Positions 1 to 10,964 are shown, counted from the first letter of the stretch. The stretch is DNA of 57,603 bases from Polysphondylium violaceum (GCA_000277445.1 AJWJ01000096.1:1-57603), one strand, 5' to 3'. The notes: generated by a model not told the origin, from the sequence alone. Made by a program: numbers and translations.

Positions 1-315
1 AAAGAAAGCGATAGCAGTGATTCATCAGACTCTTCATCATCAGACAGCAGTGATTCGTCAGACTCTGAAGATGAAAAGAAAGTAGAAAAGAAAGAAAGCG
101 ATAGCAGTGATTCATCATCCTCTGAATCTGAAGATGAAAAAGAAAAGAAAAAAGAAAGTAGCAGTGATAGCAGTGATAGCAGTGATTCATCATCCTCTGA
201 ATCTGAGGATGAAAAACAAGTCGATAAAAAGAAAGAAAGCAGCAGTGATAGTGATTCATCTTCATCATCCTCAGACAGTGATTCATCATCTTCAGACTCT
301 TCCGACTCTGATTAA
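1..315 (+). CDS. 3' end of a gene for a protein with an acidic Ser/Asp/Lys-rich tail
   Basis: Reading frame 1 is open from the left edge and ends in TAA at 313-315. It encodes about 104 residues made almost only of Ser, Asp, Glu and Lys. Runs of S-S-D-S-S-D alternate with E-D-E-K-K clusters in three imperfect repeats of about 30 residues. Such tails occur in nucleolar or phosphoprotein chaperones of the Nopp140/SRP40 kind, but the conserved SRP40 C-terminal domain is absent because the protein stops inside the acidic run. The Ser-Asp-Ser pattern suits casein kinase II phosphorylation (inference). The body of the gene lies outside the window, so I cannot name it. It converges on the Psf2 gene across about 200 bases of AT-rich DNA with AATAAA signals. 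Confidence 0.75.
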   Translation, partial: KESDSSDSSDSSSSDSSDSSDSEDEKKVEKKESDSSDSSSSESEDEKEKKKESSSDSSDSSDSSSSESEDEKQVDKKKESSSDSDSSSSSSDSDSSSSDSSDSD

Positions 316-521
316 AATTGTTTTAATATTACAATAAACATTCTCAATAACATTTGTAATATATTTAAATAAATAAAATACCTTTTCATTTTATTTAATA
401 TAAGCCGTATAACTAGTCGTTATTGTTATTCTTATTATTATGATTATTATATATTTGTTATTCTAAATATGAATAATATGTGAATGCGTTGATGATGATA
501 GTGATGATGATGATGATGATG

Positions 522-1219
522 TTATTTTTGAGATTGAGATTGTGTAAATGATGGTGTTGATAGACTACTGTTACTAGTACTATTATCGCCATCAGCTTTT
601 GAAGATAATTTAATTTTGTATAAATGAGCTAAACCTGTGACCAAAGAACCTCTAATTCTGTTGATTTCCATTAAAGTAAGATCCTTCATTTCCAACACTG
701 GTATAGTTTCCTCCTCTGTGACAGATGTCAACATTTCTTGAAAAGAATGATTGATTTTACTCTGTCTTCTCTTTACAATATCCTCTATTAATCCACTGAC
801 AACATTTGCATTGGGTATCTCTTCAGCTGCTGTAGATAGCAATAAACTTGATATCTCTATAAAATGTTGAGGCATCTCTACAAATTTAGTTGTTGTTTTG
901 TTTTCTTCTTGATATTTTTCATTTAAATATTCTATTATTATTATTATTGTTATCATATTAATATATAGATAAAGATGTATCTATGTATATGTACATTACC
1001 ATAGTTCATCCATTTGGGTGGTTTTATAGTACATTTCTTCTTCTTTTTTAGAGAGATAGCCAACCATAATGGCACATCGATGGGAATCGATGGAACAAAT
1101 GGTCCGTATTCGCCAGAGAGAAACAACAATGATCCCATTTTAAAATTTGGAATAATGGTGATTGTCGAATCTTCTGCTAAAAACTCTATTTGGTTTGGAT
1201 GTAGTGAGACTTCATTCAT
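522..1219 (-). CDS. psf2: GINS complex subunit Psf2 (GINS2)
   Basis: Two exons: 1219-1000 and 931-522. The intron is 999-932 (68 bases, GT..AG), and the joined frame gives 209 aa. The N-terminus has the Psf2 signature: [16 protein letters not shown], then G-P-F-V-P and [10 protein letters not shown]. Further on come P-P-K-W-M and [10 protein letters not shown], all as I recall them from human GINS2 (185 aa). Psf2 belongs to the Sld5-Psf1-Psf2-Psf3 complex, which joins MCM2-7 and Cdc45 in the replicative helicase in the nucleus. The C-terminal Ser/Gln-rich tail after about residue 185 is a lineage extension. The splice join is supported by phase: W-M-N-Y then E-Y-L-N-E-K matches the family spacing. 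The start is the first ATG of the conserved frame. Confidence 0.9.
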
Positions 1220-1411
1220 CTTATATTGTATCTGTATCTATTCAACTAAATTCATATCTGCAGACACTAATTAATTATCCCTATTTTGAAGAAAAAGAAA
1301 AAAAAAAGAAAAAAAAAAAAGGCGGGATTGTTTTAAAAAATTAAACACACACTTGAGACGACAAAAAATGGACCATTACATTTATAGTTATTGATAGATC
1401 AAATTGAGAAG

Positions 1412-3169
1412 ATGTCAGATCTATTTTTCAAGATTTATAGAAATAGTTTTTTAAAATACAAAATATGCAGTTGTGTGCGGTTTGGCGCACTAAAGGATAT
1501 AACCATCACTTTGGAGTGTTTTATCAAAGACATTGAAAGAGTATTGCATTTATCGCAGTATTGTAATCTTACACTCTATGTGACAAAAGGTGACTTTTAC
1601 TCGTACTCTGAAAAGTTTATTTCGAGTCCCCAGGAGAACAAGTATGGCATCAGGTATGTTACTCTTAGGCACGACTTTGATATACAATTGCCCTGTGGCT
1701 TTATTCCTGATGGGGTGGAGGGTTTTGACATGGGATACAGATTTAGTCAGCCTCTGTCCATAGGAGTGTTTCCGTCGAGCCTCAAGACGGTGCGTTGCTC
1801 GTATTATTTTAACTTTTTATTACACCAAATGGTTGATGGAGTTGCCGTATCGGTGTTTCCCACTGATTTGGAGAGCCTCACCATTGGGGATAGATTCGAA
1901 AGGATGTGTCCAATATTGCCAAGTGGTTTGAAAAAGTTGAAAATTGGTAGATTGTTTGGCGATGATATAGGGTATCTCGAGAAACTAGAGTCTTTGTCGG
2001 CGCCCTTGGCCTGGATACACAACGAGAAAAACTCGGTTCCCGCTTCTGTCACAAGTTTAAAGATTCTCAATGATCAGTATCGGCCCACCGATGAGCGAGA
2101 TGTCCTTGAATTCCTTTGGACTAAATATCCAAGAAACCTAAAGAAGCTTCAGCTCACCCTGTCTGATGCGATACATAAATTCCAATTCAAACAAGATTCA
2201 TTTCCATCGAGTCTTGTCAAACTGGATCTAAGGAGCCCAAACAATTTGGGATATCTCCACCTTCATCACGATGACTATGACGATTGTGTCAATGTTGTCA
2301 ATCAAAACAACAGCCTTAAGCAACTGGATTTCCCCTATTGGAAGTTGGTCAAAAGCATGGTTGTCACAGACAACGTTCGCTCAACCAAAGCATGCTGCAT
2401 CATCCCCAATGGAGTCCAAGAGCTGGGTCTCTTGACTCATTTATTAACAACCACACCCATTCCGCCATCGGTGACCTCTTTGACTCTTGATCACATTGAC
2501 CGTTCATTTAACATCCCACCCAATGTCACCTATCTCAAATACCACTCGGATAATGATTTGTGCTCAATCAACACTGATTGGGATCTAAGTGGAATAAGAA
2601 AAGTCAAAATACTGTCAGACTCTTGTCAAGATATTGAAACACCCTTGCCGCATGTGAGATACATATCTCTACCTAAAATTGTTCCCCTCAACATGGGATA
2701 CATAAACAAGCGTGTCAGCCCAGGCATGATACCAAACACCGTCACCAGGCTGCATATTTCCTGGTGCAATGATTTTGTTTTAAGGGATGTTGTCCCTCCC
2801 TCGGTCACCCATCTAAAGCTCTGGCTACCTTACATTCCTTTGCCCAAAGACATTGTTCCTATGCATATCAAGAAACTCATATTGTTCAACGCAGCCGCTC
2901 TCGACCCCGGCTCCCTCCCCTCCAATCTCCAATACCTAAGTTTTGAAAAAGGCTATCAATATCCAATCCAACCAAACACTCTTCCCGACAGTCTGACAAT
3001 CTTGAAAAACATCAACAACATCATCCTCAACAACCAATGTATATTACCACCAAACCTCGAAAAACTCACTCTCTCTCCAACTGGATACAAAGAATTTATC
3101 AATCACTCTCAACTCCTCAAAAAAGCTGGTCTCAGTGAATACATTGATTCAATAGTATGTAGTTTATAA
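1412..3169 (+). CDS. Divergent FNIP/LRR-like repeat protein with N-terminal IYRN motif
   Basis: 585 aa, no intron. The frame is open from 1391, but that codon is TTG; the first ATG, at 1412, fits the family because the motif L-F-F-K-I-Y-R-N-S-F-L follows at once. The body carries many short LRR-like units of the form P-x-S/G-V/L-x-x-L-x-L, for example F-P-S-S-L-K-T-V and L-P-S-G-L-K-K-L-K-I. The classical F-N-Q-P-L core of FNIP repeats is mostly lost, so this is a diverged member next to the main family. Function is unknown; an extended solenoid for protein binding is the likely fold. It converges with the ABC1 kinase gene, with only 53 AT-rich bases and several AATAAA signals between the stop codons. 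Confidence 0.8.
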   Translation: MSDLFFKIYRNSFLKYKICSCVRFGALKDITITLECFIKDIERVLHLSQYCNLTLYVTKGDFYSYSEKFISSPQENKYGIRYVTLRHDFDIQLPCGFIPDGVEGFDMGYRFSQPLSIGVFPSSLKTVRCSYYFNFLLHQMVDGVAVSVFPTDLESLTIGDRFERMCPILPSGLKKLKIGRLFGDDIGYLEKLESLSAPLAWIHNEKNSVPASVTSLKILNDQYRPTDERDVLEFLWTKYPRNLKKLQLTLSDAIHKFQFKQDSFPSSLVKLDLRSPNNLGYLHLHHDDYDDCVNVVNQNNSLKQLDFPYWKLVKSMVVTDNVRSTKACCIIPNGVQELGLLTHLLTTTPIPPSVTSLTLDHIDRSFNIPPNVTYLKYHSDNDLCSINTDWDLSGIRKVKILSDSCQDIETPLPHVRYISLPKIVPLNMGYINKRVSPGMIPNTVTRLHISWCNDFVLRDVVPPSVTHLKLWLPYIPLPKDIVPMHIKKLILFNAAALDPGSLPSNLQYLSFEKGYQYPIQPNTLPDSLTILKNINNIILNNQCILPPNLEKLTLSPTGYKEFINHSQLLKKAGLSEYIDSIVCSL

Positions 3170-3222
3170 AATATAATAAAAATTAAATAAATAAATAATA
3201 GAATAGACCAATTATTTATTTA

Positions 3223-5271
3223 TTAATGATGGTGATGTATGTAGGGTGGGATCTCGGGGGCAGGTCTTCTACGTCTGATGAATTCGACAATCTTGATATT
3301 TATATTAAACATACAAAGAGTGAAATAGTATTGAATGTTGCTGAGCAGACTGTTGTCGACATAGATACCCTTGATGCATGTTTTGGCCATCAAGAGGAAC
3401 CCATTCTCGATGCCAAAGTGGGTGGTGATTTGTCTGATCAAGTTGTTGGTCTTGAGCACCAACAGGATCTCTTTGGGGAGGTTCTTTAAAATGGTGTTGA
3501 TGGCGCCAAGGGCTTGGTCACCGAGTTCTCTTCGCATGAGTCTGAGGTTGCTTCGTGACTCTTCTGGACGGAGATTCAAGAGGGTGCCGAGATGTTTCGA
3601 GTAGTCGCCAGCACCCAAACGCTTGGCATAGTATTCACTCGACTTGATGTCGCCCAAACACACAGATTTCCAGAGGTGGCAGAAATCCAATCGCACTTGA
3701 TTGTCAATCTTTCTGTAGAGGCCGTGGTCGAGGAGCACAATCTCGGGTCTTCCGTCGGCAAGACGTCTGACAAAGATGTTTCCTGGATGTGGGTCGCTGT
3801 GGAGGAACCCGTGGATGAAAATCTGCTCGGCAAACACGTTGCTAAAGAGATAATACAGCTCTTTAAAGTCGATGCCCAATTGCTCCAGTCCGTTCTTGTT
3901 GTCGATACGCACGCCATGGATAAACTCCATGGTGAGGATACGTTTGGTGGTCTGTTTCCAATAGACCTTGGGAATGCTGAGTTGAGGATTGTCTTTAAAC
4001 AACACTGCCATACGTTCACCGTTGTTGCCTTCATTGATGAAATCCAACTCCTGTTCCAAACACATGGTTGCCTCGGGCAACAACCAGGTGAATTCAAATT
4101 GAGGAAACAAGTAGGTCATGTAGTCCAACACATTCTTTAATGAATTTATATCCTTGTCAAATCGTTTATTCAACTCTGGATATTGCACCTTTACTGCCAC
4201 CTCTTGTAACTCCCCATTGTCAAGTCTAATCTTTGCTCTATGTACCTGTGCCAACGATGCAGAGTTGATTGGTAATCTTTCAAAATCAATAAATCTATTT
4301 ATATTTGATTAGTATCACAAATCAATAATCAGCCCTAGTCATATGACATTATACATACATATCATCTGGATGTTTACCAGTTTCAAGTTTAAATAATCTT
4401 TCAACTTCAGAAAAAGGTTCATAGGGGGCGGCATCTTGAAATACAGATAAAGAGGTAATATACTCTTTTGGCAAAATATGATCCAATGATGCCAATATTT
4501 GAGCGACTTTAATAAAGATACCTTTATTCTGTTTACAAAGATCAACCATAGCCTGTGCTGACAATGCATTGGCTTTCTTTAAATTTTCTGCAAACTCTGG
4601 ATCTCCTCTATTTAATCCATATAAATAATATTTAAAGTATAATGTAATCTTGGCACCCTATATAATGATGATGTGTATATTGGTGTGTTAATGAAAAGTA
4701 ATACAAATCGATAGTACCATTGTATTATAACACATACTGTATATATAACTCTCAAGTTTCTCACATAACTACTATCTAAAATGATGCTTTTGTTTAAATA
4801 TAAAGTTGTACTAGCTAAAACGATTGCTGATGCTATAATATATTTCATATAATTAACATTTTCATTTAAAATCTCCTCCTTGTTGTTGTTGCTGTTATTA
4901 TTATCGTTATTGTTACTATTATTGTTATTGCTATTGTTTTCTATTCTAATTGAATGAATATCTACTGCAGTAGCAGCTTCAGAGGATTTCTGATTTGGAT
5001 TTGTTGGACTGATTGGTCCATTTGAGTAAAATAATTTATTGATACTATTGTTACAGAGTTGTGGTTGTTGATTGTTGAATGTTAAAAATGAAGATGAAGT
5101 AGTATTACAGTTTGATGCTAGTAGTGATGCTGGTGTTGGTGATTTAAATAATCTCTGCTGCTGTCTATGACTATTGTTTAATATATTTCTACGGCCACTA
5201 CCAAGTAATTGCTTTACACCGTTATGGTAATTCCCAAACGACGATGTTACACCCTGTCTAATTTGATTCAT
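3223..5271 (-). CDS. ABC1/UbiB-family atypical kinase, ADCK1-like, probably mitochondrial
   Basis: Three exons: 5271-4738, 4657-4359 and 4294-3223. The introns are 80 and 64 bases, both with GTATGT donors and AG acceptors, and together give 634 aa. Residues 1-140 are a Ser/Asn/Gln-rich leader resembling a mitochondrial presequence. A hydrophobic segment follows (about 143-160). Kinase motifs: K-V-A-Q at 228-231 in the KxGQ position, S-A-S-L-A-Q-V-H at 289-296, V-A-V-K with Lys 313, E-L-D at 360-362, H-S-D-P-H-P-G-N around Asp 445, and D-H-G at 467-469. DHG replaces DFG, as I recall for human ADCK1. ABC1 kinases act in mitochondrial lipid and quinone biology; ADCK1-type members are tied to inner-membrane and crista maintenance (family knowledge). 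Oddity: Ala instead of Gly in KxGQ. The native C-terminus ends in four His. Confidence 0.88.
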
Positions 5272-5791
5272 TCTCTGTACTATATTAGGGTAGCGTGTTT
5301 GTATGTGTGAGTAGTGTCTACTCTAAACCTGCGCGGGATAATTTAAAAAGTGGGCGTGCGAGAGCTGACACACAAAATGAACGTTTTAAAAAAATCTTAA
5401 AATAAAAATTTAAAAAAAACGAAAATTATCTCATCATCGCCCCCAATGTAAAAACGGGAAATTGCGATGCCCTCATAAACCATTCTTTGGTTAATATTAT
5501 AAGTTTTATAGTTGTTTATTCATTATGGTTACAGATTTAATTTGATTACAGTGGATTATTTCTTTGTGTGTGCGATTGTTTGTTTTTTTTTTTTTTTTTT
5601 TTTTTCTTATTTTTTTTTTGTGGGTGCTGAGGCGAGGGATGGGTGATGGAGAAAAGATCTTACAAATAAAAAAAGATAGATATTGATAGAGAGGGGTGAG
5701 TGTGTGTGTGGTGTGGTTTATACTATTACTACTATTACTATTGCGATTACGATGACATAATAATAAATCAGGCACATCATCATCATCATGT
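5272..5791. other. Intergenic: ABC1 kinase promoter side and MOB1 3' flank
   Basis: This gap holds no gene that I can support. Next to the kinase start it carries an unusually GC-rich patch for this genome (about 5326-5365) and A-runs. Around 5581-5620 there are long T-runs. The open frame across 5506-5799 on the minus strand is low-complexity (poly-His/Lys/Asn) and not credible. Confidence 0.5.
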
Positions 5792-6868
5792 TTAAACATT
5801 GTTCTTTGTCAAGTTGTCAATTAAATCTTGAAGTGGCAACATTTCCTTTTTGTCTACTAAATTGAATTCAATGATGAAAAAGTAAAAGTGTTTGAAACAG
5901 GTGTTGAGATGGGCTTCCTCGCCCAAGGACACAATTTTTGGAAAATGAGAGTAATAGATGTGACCGTACACTCTAAATAGTCTCTTAAAAATATTCTTTA
6001 CAATCGATTGGAAATTCTTTGGGAATTGTACATCGACTCTAGAGGGAAAGATGTTTTCGTCATCGAGAATACCTTGTACCCAAGTCATCAAATACTCTAC
6101 ATACTCTGGTGCTGATACTTTAATTGGTTTTTTAACACTCTCTCCATCGGCCCACAAGTATTCATATTTAGGTCCTGCTGACATTACTTCGCATGTTTTG
6201 GGTGTACAAAATTCTGTAATTGATCCATATAATAAATTGATTTGATTGAAAAAATCTACAGCTATAGATAGAATGGATACATAATAATTAGTATTGATTC
6301 ATTAAAAATAGTAAGCATGCATCATATCGTATTGTAATAGAATGAATTTGTTTGATTGATAATATAGTAATAAATCATGTCATTTCTAGGTATTCTATAG
6401 ATAATTATTATTATTATTATTATTATTGTTATTATTGTTGTTGCTATGATTACTTGATAATCTGATTACTAGTACATTTTGTCTTTTTACTATAGTGCCA
6501 TTCAATTAAATCATATAACTAAACCATTCTATTACTACCTCTACGAATACTTCTATATGTGCATGCATAAGGTGTGTACTACCACTACAACTCTACATAC
6601 TATTAACAGCTAACCATTCATTTAAATCTTCTCTTTCTGGAAGAGACACAGCAAGTCTAAGATTTCCACTTCCTAAAGTTGCTTTAGCATGTTTATGTAA
6701 ATCGTGTCTTTTTGTACCTTTGCTAAATCCTTTCTTTGGTTTAAATGTCTTATTTTTATCACTATTACTAAAATATGTGTAGTAAATAGTAATAGTATTA
6801 ATATACTATCGTGTTGATACTGATTGTACACATAATGTCCCAACTATGACTTACAATAACTTAAACAT
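5792..6868 (-). CDS. mob1: MOB1 kinase activator
   Basis: Three exons: 6868-6855 (only 14 coding bases), 6767-6601 and 6261-5792. Introns are 6768-6854 (87 bases, GTAAGT donor) and 6262-6600 (339 bases, GTATGT donor). The spliced product is 216 aa, the length I recall for human MOB1A. It opens M-F-K-L-F and continues K-T-F-K-P-K-K-G-F, A-T-L-G-S-G-N-L-R and D-L-N-E-W-L-A-V-N-T. The zinc ligands are present: Cys79 and Cys84, and the two His of E-E-A-H-L-N-T-C-F-K-H. MOB1 binds and activates NDR/LATS-type AGC kinases in the Hippo / mitotic-exit pathway, in cytokinesis and cortical signalling. The window shows it transcribed in the same direction as, and upstream of, the ABC1 kinase gene. Confidence 0.95.
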
Positions 6869-7478
6869 TGTATGTTTCGTTTAAAATCTCTATCGTATAG
6901 AAATAAATAATAATATGAAAGGTGAAAAAAAAAAAAGTAAAAATGTAAGAAAAAAAAAAAAAAAACCAAAAATTACAATTTGGGTGTATACAGAACAAAA
7001 AACACGATCAAATCACACTACTCTACTGTTTTTAGGTTATATTTATTTATAAATAATAAATATATATTCTATACTGCACTAATAAAAAATAAATTAGATA
7101 TTGTTTTAGAGAAGATTATTTTTTTGATCTCTTTGCGCATCTGTGTTTCAAAAACTGCAAACAAAATAGAAAACTTTTTTTTTTTTCCTCAAACACCATT
7201 TTGTGTGTGTTGGGGGAAGCGAAGTGAAGTGCGTGTGGTACAGACAAGGGTGTAGTCTTATTCATGATACAACACTCCATTATCCTATGATCTAGTTTAT
7301 TTCCCACACCAAATGTGTGATAAATTGCCTAAAACTGAATATTTGCTACGATACTCGATTCCGATTTATTGTTGTTCTCGAACAATAAATCTGTCAAGAT
7401 TACATTGATACAAAAAAAAAAAAAAAAAAAAGAACAATCCGAAAACATAAAAATGTCATTCGCTCAAATAATTCGATT
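6869..7478. other. Divergent promoter region between MOB1 and the F-box-like gene
   Basis: About 610 bases with a gene starting outward on each side. It contains long A-runs (about 6926-6965 and 7411-7430), T-runs near 7176-7186 and TATA-like AT stretches. The short open frames here (for example 6980-7255) are not protein-like. I see no RNA gene in it. Confidence 0.5.
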
Positions 7479-9239
7479 ATGATAACAAAGAAAAGAAAGA
7501 GAAACAATGATTTAGATAATAGTGGTCATATTAATAGTAATAGTAGTACTAATAATAATAATAATAGTAGTCTTATAAACAACAACAATGATAATAGTAC
7601 TAGTAATACTTGCACATACTTTGTACCGATATTAATAACAAAGTATATATTAAATTACTATATCAAAGAGTACTTTAGAAATTTTGATAAGTTGGAGTTT
7701 AGAAATATAGTCACTGCGATCAGATATCTGTCGTGGGTGTCCAAGGAGTGGGCGACAAGAGTGGTGCCGGGACTTTGTTATCCCCTGTTTTACATTGAGA
7801 GTAGAAATCTCAAGCATTTTGAAATACTCTTGGAAAAGAGATTCAATTTCACCGACATTGAGTTGGGCTGGGAGATATACGACAACGATACCCTCGAGTC
7901 GATCATCAGACATCTGCTGTACAACAAGTACGAGATGGTGTTGGACACTGTCGACGACCAGAATAATGGAACTAACCATACACAGCTGCTCAAGGATATC
8001 AAAGATGTGCTGGTTGGCCGATGTCTCGAGTTTCAGTATCAAGAGTGCAGCACAGGCGACATATATATAAATGCGCGTTTGGATGCCATTTACAAGGCAA
8101 TGGGGACAGATCACGCGCTGGCCAAGATCTCGTTCAACGATGTCACGCGTTTTAAAAGCGACTTTTCCGCATTGGTGCTGGAGAGAAACAGGAATATCCA
8201 AGAGATAGAGTTTAGGCCAACAAATACCCGTGTGCCGCTGGATTACCTGGTCGCCAGCAGATATCTCGACAAGATCGTCGTCAAGCAGGCGATCAGCTTG
8301 AATTGTTTTAGCGAAATGTTGACAGGATGTCCCTGTTTAAGCAGCCTACAGCTATCGTTTACTGGATTGAATATATTTACGAAAGAGTTGATTGGCCATC
8401 GCTCGTTGGTCGAGTTGGTGATACACGAGTCGAGTTTGGATTTAAACTCATTGTCGTATTACCTTGACAAGAACAAGACACTCAGACGCCTGACGTTGCA
8501 TCTCGACTACCACAACACCAACCACGACGAGTATTTTGAGCAAGCAGAGCAAGAGGACGAGATCAACGACGGAGAGGAGGAGTGGGAACCCTTTGCCCCA
8601 GAGACCCAGGAATACATCAATGTAAACAACACGACCCTTCAACAACTATCGGTGTTTATCAACCTTGAGTACTCGCAGACCCAAAACTATATCCTCAAGT
8701 TTTGGAACCGCCCCTCTGGCCTTGAAAAGTTTGCCACCAATCAACACATTCTCACACGGGTGTTGGCGTGTCATCCCAATGTGACATCTATCGGGGTGTC
8801 CTACTTTGACACGCTTACCGACGACGACGCCACCCAACTCACCATCCTCATGCACCATCTCAAACAGCTCTCTATCCAAGATTTTGATTGCATGTTTTAT
8901 TCGCCAAGCTCCATGCCCTATCTCGATCTCTCGCTCGTCTCCACACTGTCGCTCACCTGCAATATGAGGGATTCCGATATGTCTAAATACCTCTTGCGAC
9001 TGGATAACCAGGTTTCCAATCTCACCATCAATCACTCTGATCACCGACATGGTAAAGTCAAAGCATCTCAACTCTTTAAGCTCATTGAAAACTTTAAACA
9101 ACTCAAATACTTTACTCTGCGAGGCAGTTACATTGATTTTGATGTGAGCGAATCATCATTTATCCAACTATTGAAATCCAGAGACATATTTATCAATTTA
9201 AAAAATAAAGATTTAATATCAAAGTATTATTTCAACTAA
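7479..9239 (+). CDS. F-box-like protein with C-terminal LRR-like repeats
   Basis: 586 aa, single exon, starting ATG-ATA-ACA-AAG. Residues 3-9 form a Lys/Arg cluster resembling a nuclear signal, and residues 14-44 are an Asn/Ser run. Residues about 47-105 look like an F-box: V-P-I-L-I-T-K-Y-I-L-N-Y, then L-S-W-V-S-K-E-W and V-V-P-G-L-C-Y-P. The rest has irregular leucine-rich units such as L-S-S-L-Q-L-S and L-R-R-L-T-L-H-L, with an acidic insert around residues 350-375. The likely role is substrate adaptor of an SCF ubiquitin ligase (inference from layout; the F-box call is moderate). It is more GC-rich in third positions than the FNIP genes to its right. It converges on the FNIP gene 9268-10884. 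Confidence 0.7.
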   Translation: MITKKRKRNNDLDNSGHINSNSSTNNNNNSSLINNNNDNSTSNTCTYFVPILITKYILNYYIKEYFRNFDKLEFRNIVTAIRYLSWVSKEWATRVVPGLCYPLFYIESRNLKHFEILLEKRFNFTDIELGWEIYDNDTLESIIRHLLYNKYEMVLDTVDDQNNGTNHTQLLKDIKDVLVGRCLEFQYQECSTGDIYINARLDAIYKAMGTDHALAKISFNDVTRFKSDFSALVLERNRNIQEIEFRPTNTRVPLDYLVASRYLDKIVVKQAISLNCFSEMLTGCPCLSSLQLSFTGLNIFTKELIGHRSLVELVIHESSLDLNSLSYYLDKNKTLRRLTLHLDYHNTNHDEYFEQAEQEDEINDGEEEWEPFAPETQEYINVNNTTLQQLSVFINLEYSQTQNYILKFWNRPSGLEKFATNQHILTRVLACHPNVTSIGVSYFDTLTDDDATQLTILMHHLKQLSIQDFDCMFYSPSSMPYLDLSLVSTLSLTCNMRDSDMSKYLLRLDNQVSNLTINHSDHRHGKVKASQLFKLIENFKQLKYFTLRGSYIDFDVSESSFIQLLKSRDIFINLKNKDLISKYYFN

Positions 9240-9267
9240 TCTTTTCAATCCTAGACCTGTCTTTTAT

Positions 9268-10884
9268 TTATTCTGAAATATCAATCAAATGTTTTACAGA
9301 TGGTGGAATGAATGTAGGATTCAAATTGTGGATGTCTTCTGTTCTTAATTGAACACAGCCCTGTGGAATTACATTTACAAAGTCTATGGAGTAACCCTCC
9401 AAAGAAAGATATTTGACATTGTTTGGTAGAAAGCCTGGATGGAGTCTGGTGATTCCATTTAAACATGGACCGAGAGAAAGTTTTTGGATAGGGGTGTCTT
9501 TTAAATTGGTTCCTGCAGCTATTGATCTGGGTGAAATGGAAATGCTTTTAACATTGGATAACAATGTTGCTGCAGATTGATTCAAAGTGCCTAGTTCCAA
9601 TACTCTGAGGTTATCCAATCGTTGAGTAAACGATCCTTTGAATAAATTGATTTTTAAACGTGTCAAAGAAGTGGGTAAAGAATTACATTCAAGGGCTGTC
9701 TGGTCGAAATGGTCCAAGAACAAAGTCTGTACTGCAGGAGGCAAGACAAATGGCTTGAGTGGTTGATTAAAAGAACCTAGACGAATGTCTGTTAGGCCAA
9801 CGGGCAAATTGCCAATTTCCAGGGGTTGATTAAAGAGTTCCAATTTCAAAGTCTTTAAATTGGGCGGAAGAACACCGCTGTCTAGAGGACGGTTGTAATG
9901 ATAAATATGCAAATAGGTAAGAGTTGCAGGGAGATTCGTTTTTTGCAGCTTGTCATCGTGACTGTATAGATAGAGTTCTTTGAGATTTGATCCCATTGAG
10001 GGCAAAGTATAGTTTTGTGGATGGCTTGAGTATGAGTCCAATTGAGTTATATTTGGTCCAATCGGGATATTATTATGGAAAACTTTCAGGCGACGTACGT
10101 GTGGCGGAATGGTATCCTTTGTCTCGTTAATGTTTAAGTCGAGGGAGACGAATTGGATCCAGGGGGCATTACCCAACCACTGTAAATCCTCGGATGATTT
10201 TGCCAAAAGTAAGGTTTTATCAAACAACTTGTTGGGAGGCACAACAAAACGTTTGTAGTTTTCATGAGTAGACACGTAGACGAAATTATTGATAGACTCT
10301 GGCAAAACACATTGAATGTGTGGAGAGATATTGTAATTGTTTGGCAGCGTGAGTGACTTTAAGCCAGGCGGTAGGTTGAGTAATATAAAGTCAACAAATC
10401 TACTCTGGATGTTTGTAGGCCCATACGATGAAAATGATAGACATATCTCCAAATCAGTGAGAGAGTGTGGGAGTGTTGCAGCGCCACCATTAATAGTGTA
10501 CTCGTCAATGAAAAACAACAGTTTATGGAGACCATGATGCAACAGACTAAAATCATGTCTAAGGATGAGACTGTTTCCTTTTTGTCGCTTTGTTTTTGCA
10601 AGTAATGACACATCCATACCATTGGCGATATAGATATCGTTTATCAAATATTTATATGGGGAGTTGACGTATTTTATCAAATCATCTTGTTCACACAGTA
10701 TAAGCTTGATGAATATATTGTAATCTAATTTATGCTGTTCAGTAAACACAGCAAGAAATCGATGATTATCATCCAAGTATTCAAAACTATTAATTTCGAT
10801 TTCTATATTTTCGAATACTCTATTTCTAATGAAATCTCTTAGATAACGATTTCTCCATATCAAATAGAAACTATCTGTATTCAT
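9268..10884 (-). CDS. FNIP-repeat protein
   Basis: 538 aa, single exon from ATG. I use this gene as the reference for the family layout. The hydrophobic IWRN motif lies at residues 6-21 (F-Y-L-I-W-R-N-R-Y-L-R). The conserved block Y-L-D-D-N-H-R-F-L...Y-N-I-F-I-K...Y-L-I-N-D follows at 36-86. The LRR-like entry is at about 135-190. The linker V-V-P-P-N-K-L-F at 214-221 leads to W-L-G-N-A-P-W-I at about 236-243. About five FNIP repeats span 295-415, with cores such as F-N-Q-P-L-E-I-G and F-N-Q-P-L-K-P-F. The cap has G-S-F, then L-L-S-N-V, then I-P-P-S-V-K-H at the end. FNIP repeats (Pfam FNIP) are dictyostelid and giant-virus enriched; no molecular function is established. Its promoter faces that of 11343-12872. 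Confidence 0.9.
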   Translation of the reverse strand: MNTDSFYLIWRNRYLRDFIRNRVFENIEIEINSFEYLDDNHRFLAVFTEQHKLDYNIFIKLILCEQDDLIKYVNSPYKYLINDIYIANGMDVSLLAKTKRQKGNSLILRHDFSLLHHGLHKLLFFIDEYTINGGAATLPHSLTDLEICLSFSSYGPTNIQSRFVDFILLNLPPGLKSLTLPNNYNISPHIQCVLPESINNFVYVSTHENYKRFVVPPNKLFDKTLLLAKSSEDLQWLGNAPWIQFVSLDLNINETKDTIPPHVRRLKVFHNNIPIGPNITQLDSYSSHPQNYTLPSMGSNLKELYLYSHDDKLQKTNLPATLTYLHIYHYNRPLDSGVLPPNLKTLKLELFNQPLEIGNLPVGLTDIRLGSFNQPLKPFVLPPAVQTLFLDHFDQTALECNSLPTSLTRLKINLFKGSFTQRLDNLRVLELGTLNQSAATLLSNVKSISISPRSIAAGTNLKDTPIQKLSLGPCLNGITRLHPGFLPNNVKYLSLEGYSIDFVNVIPQGCVQLRTEDIHNLNPTFIPPSVKHLIDISE

Positions 10885-10964
10885 TGTGGTGTCAGAGATA
10901 TATTTATTTGGGAGTAGATTTACAAATTTTTGAAAAAAAAGAAAATAGATTTGGAATTGTTGTT

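Noticed and set aside
1014-1274. Plus-strand ORF over the Psf2 exon
   Set aside because: Antisense shadow of the conserved Psf2 first exon.
1391-1411. Start of the first FNIP-like gene at 1391
   Set aside because: The codon there is TTG. The first ATG is 1412 and fits the family N-terminus. The same reasoning moved the starts of 29443, 49167, 50845 and 45626.
5506-5799. 97-codon minus-strand ORF next to MOB1
   Set aside because: Poly-Lys, His and Asn from simple repeats; no conserved feature, overlaps the MOB1 stop.
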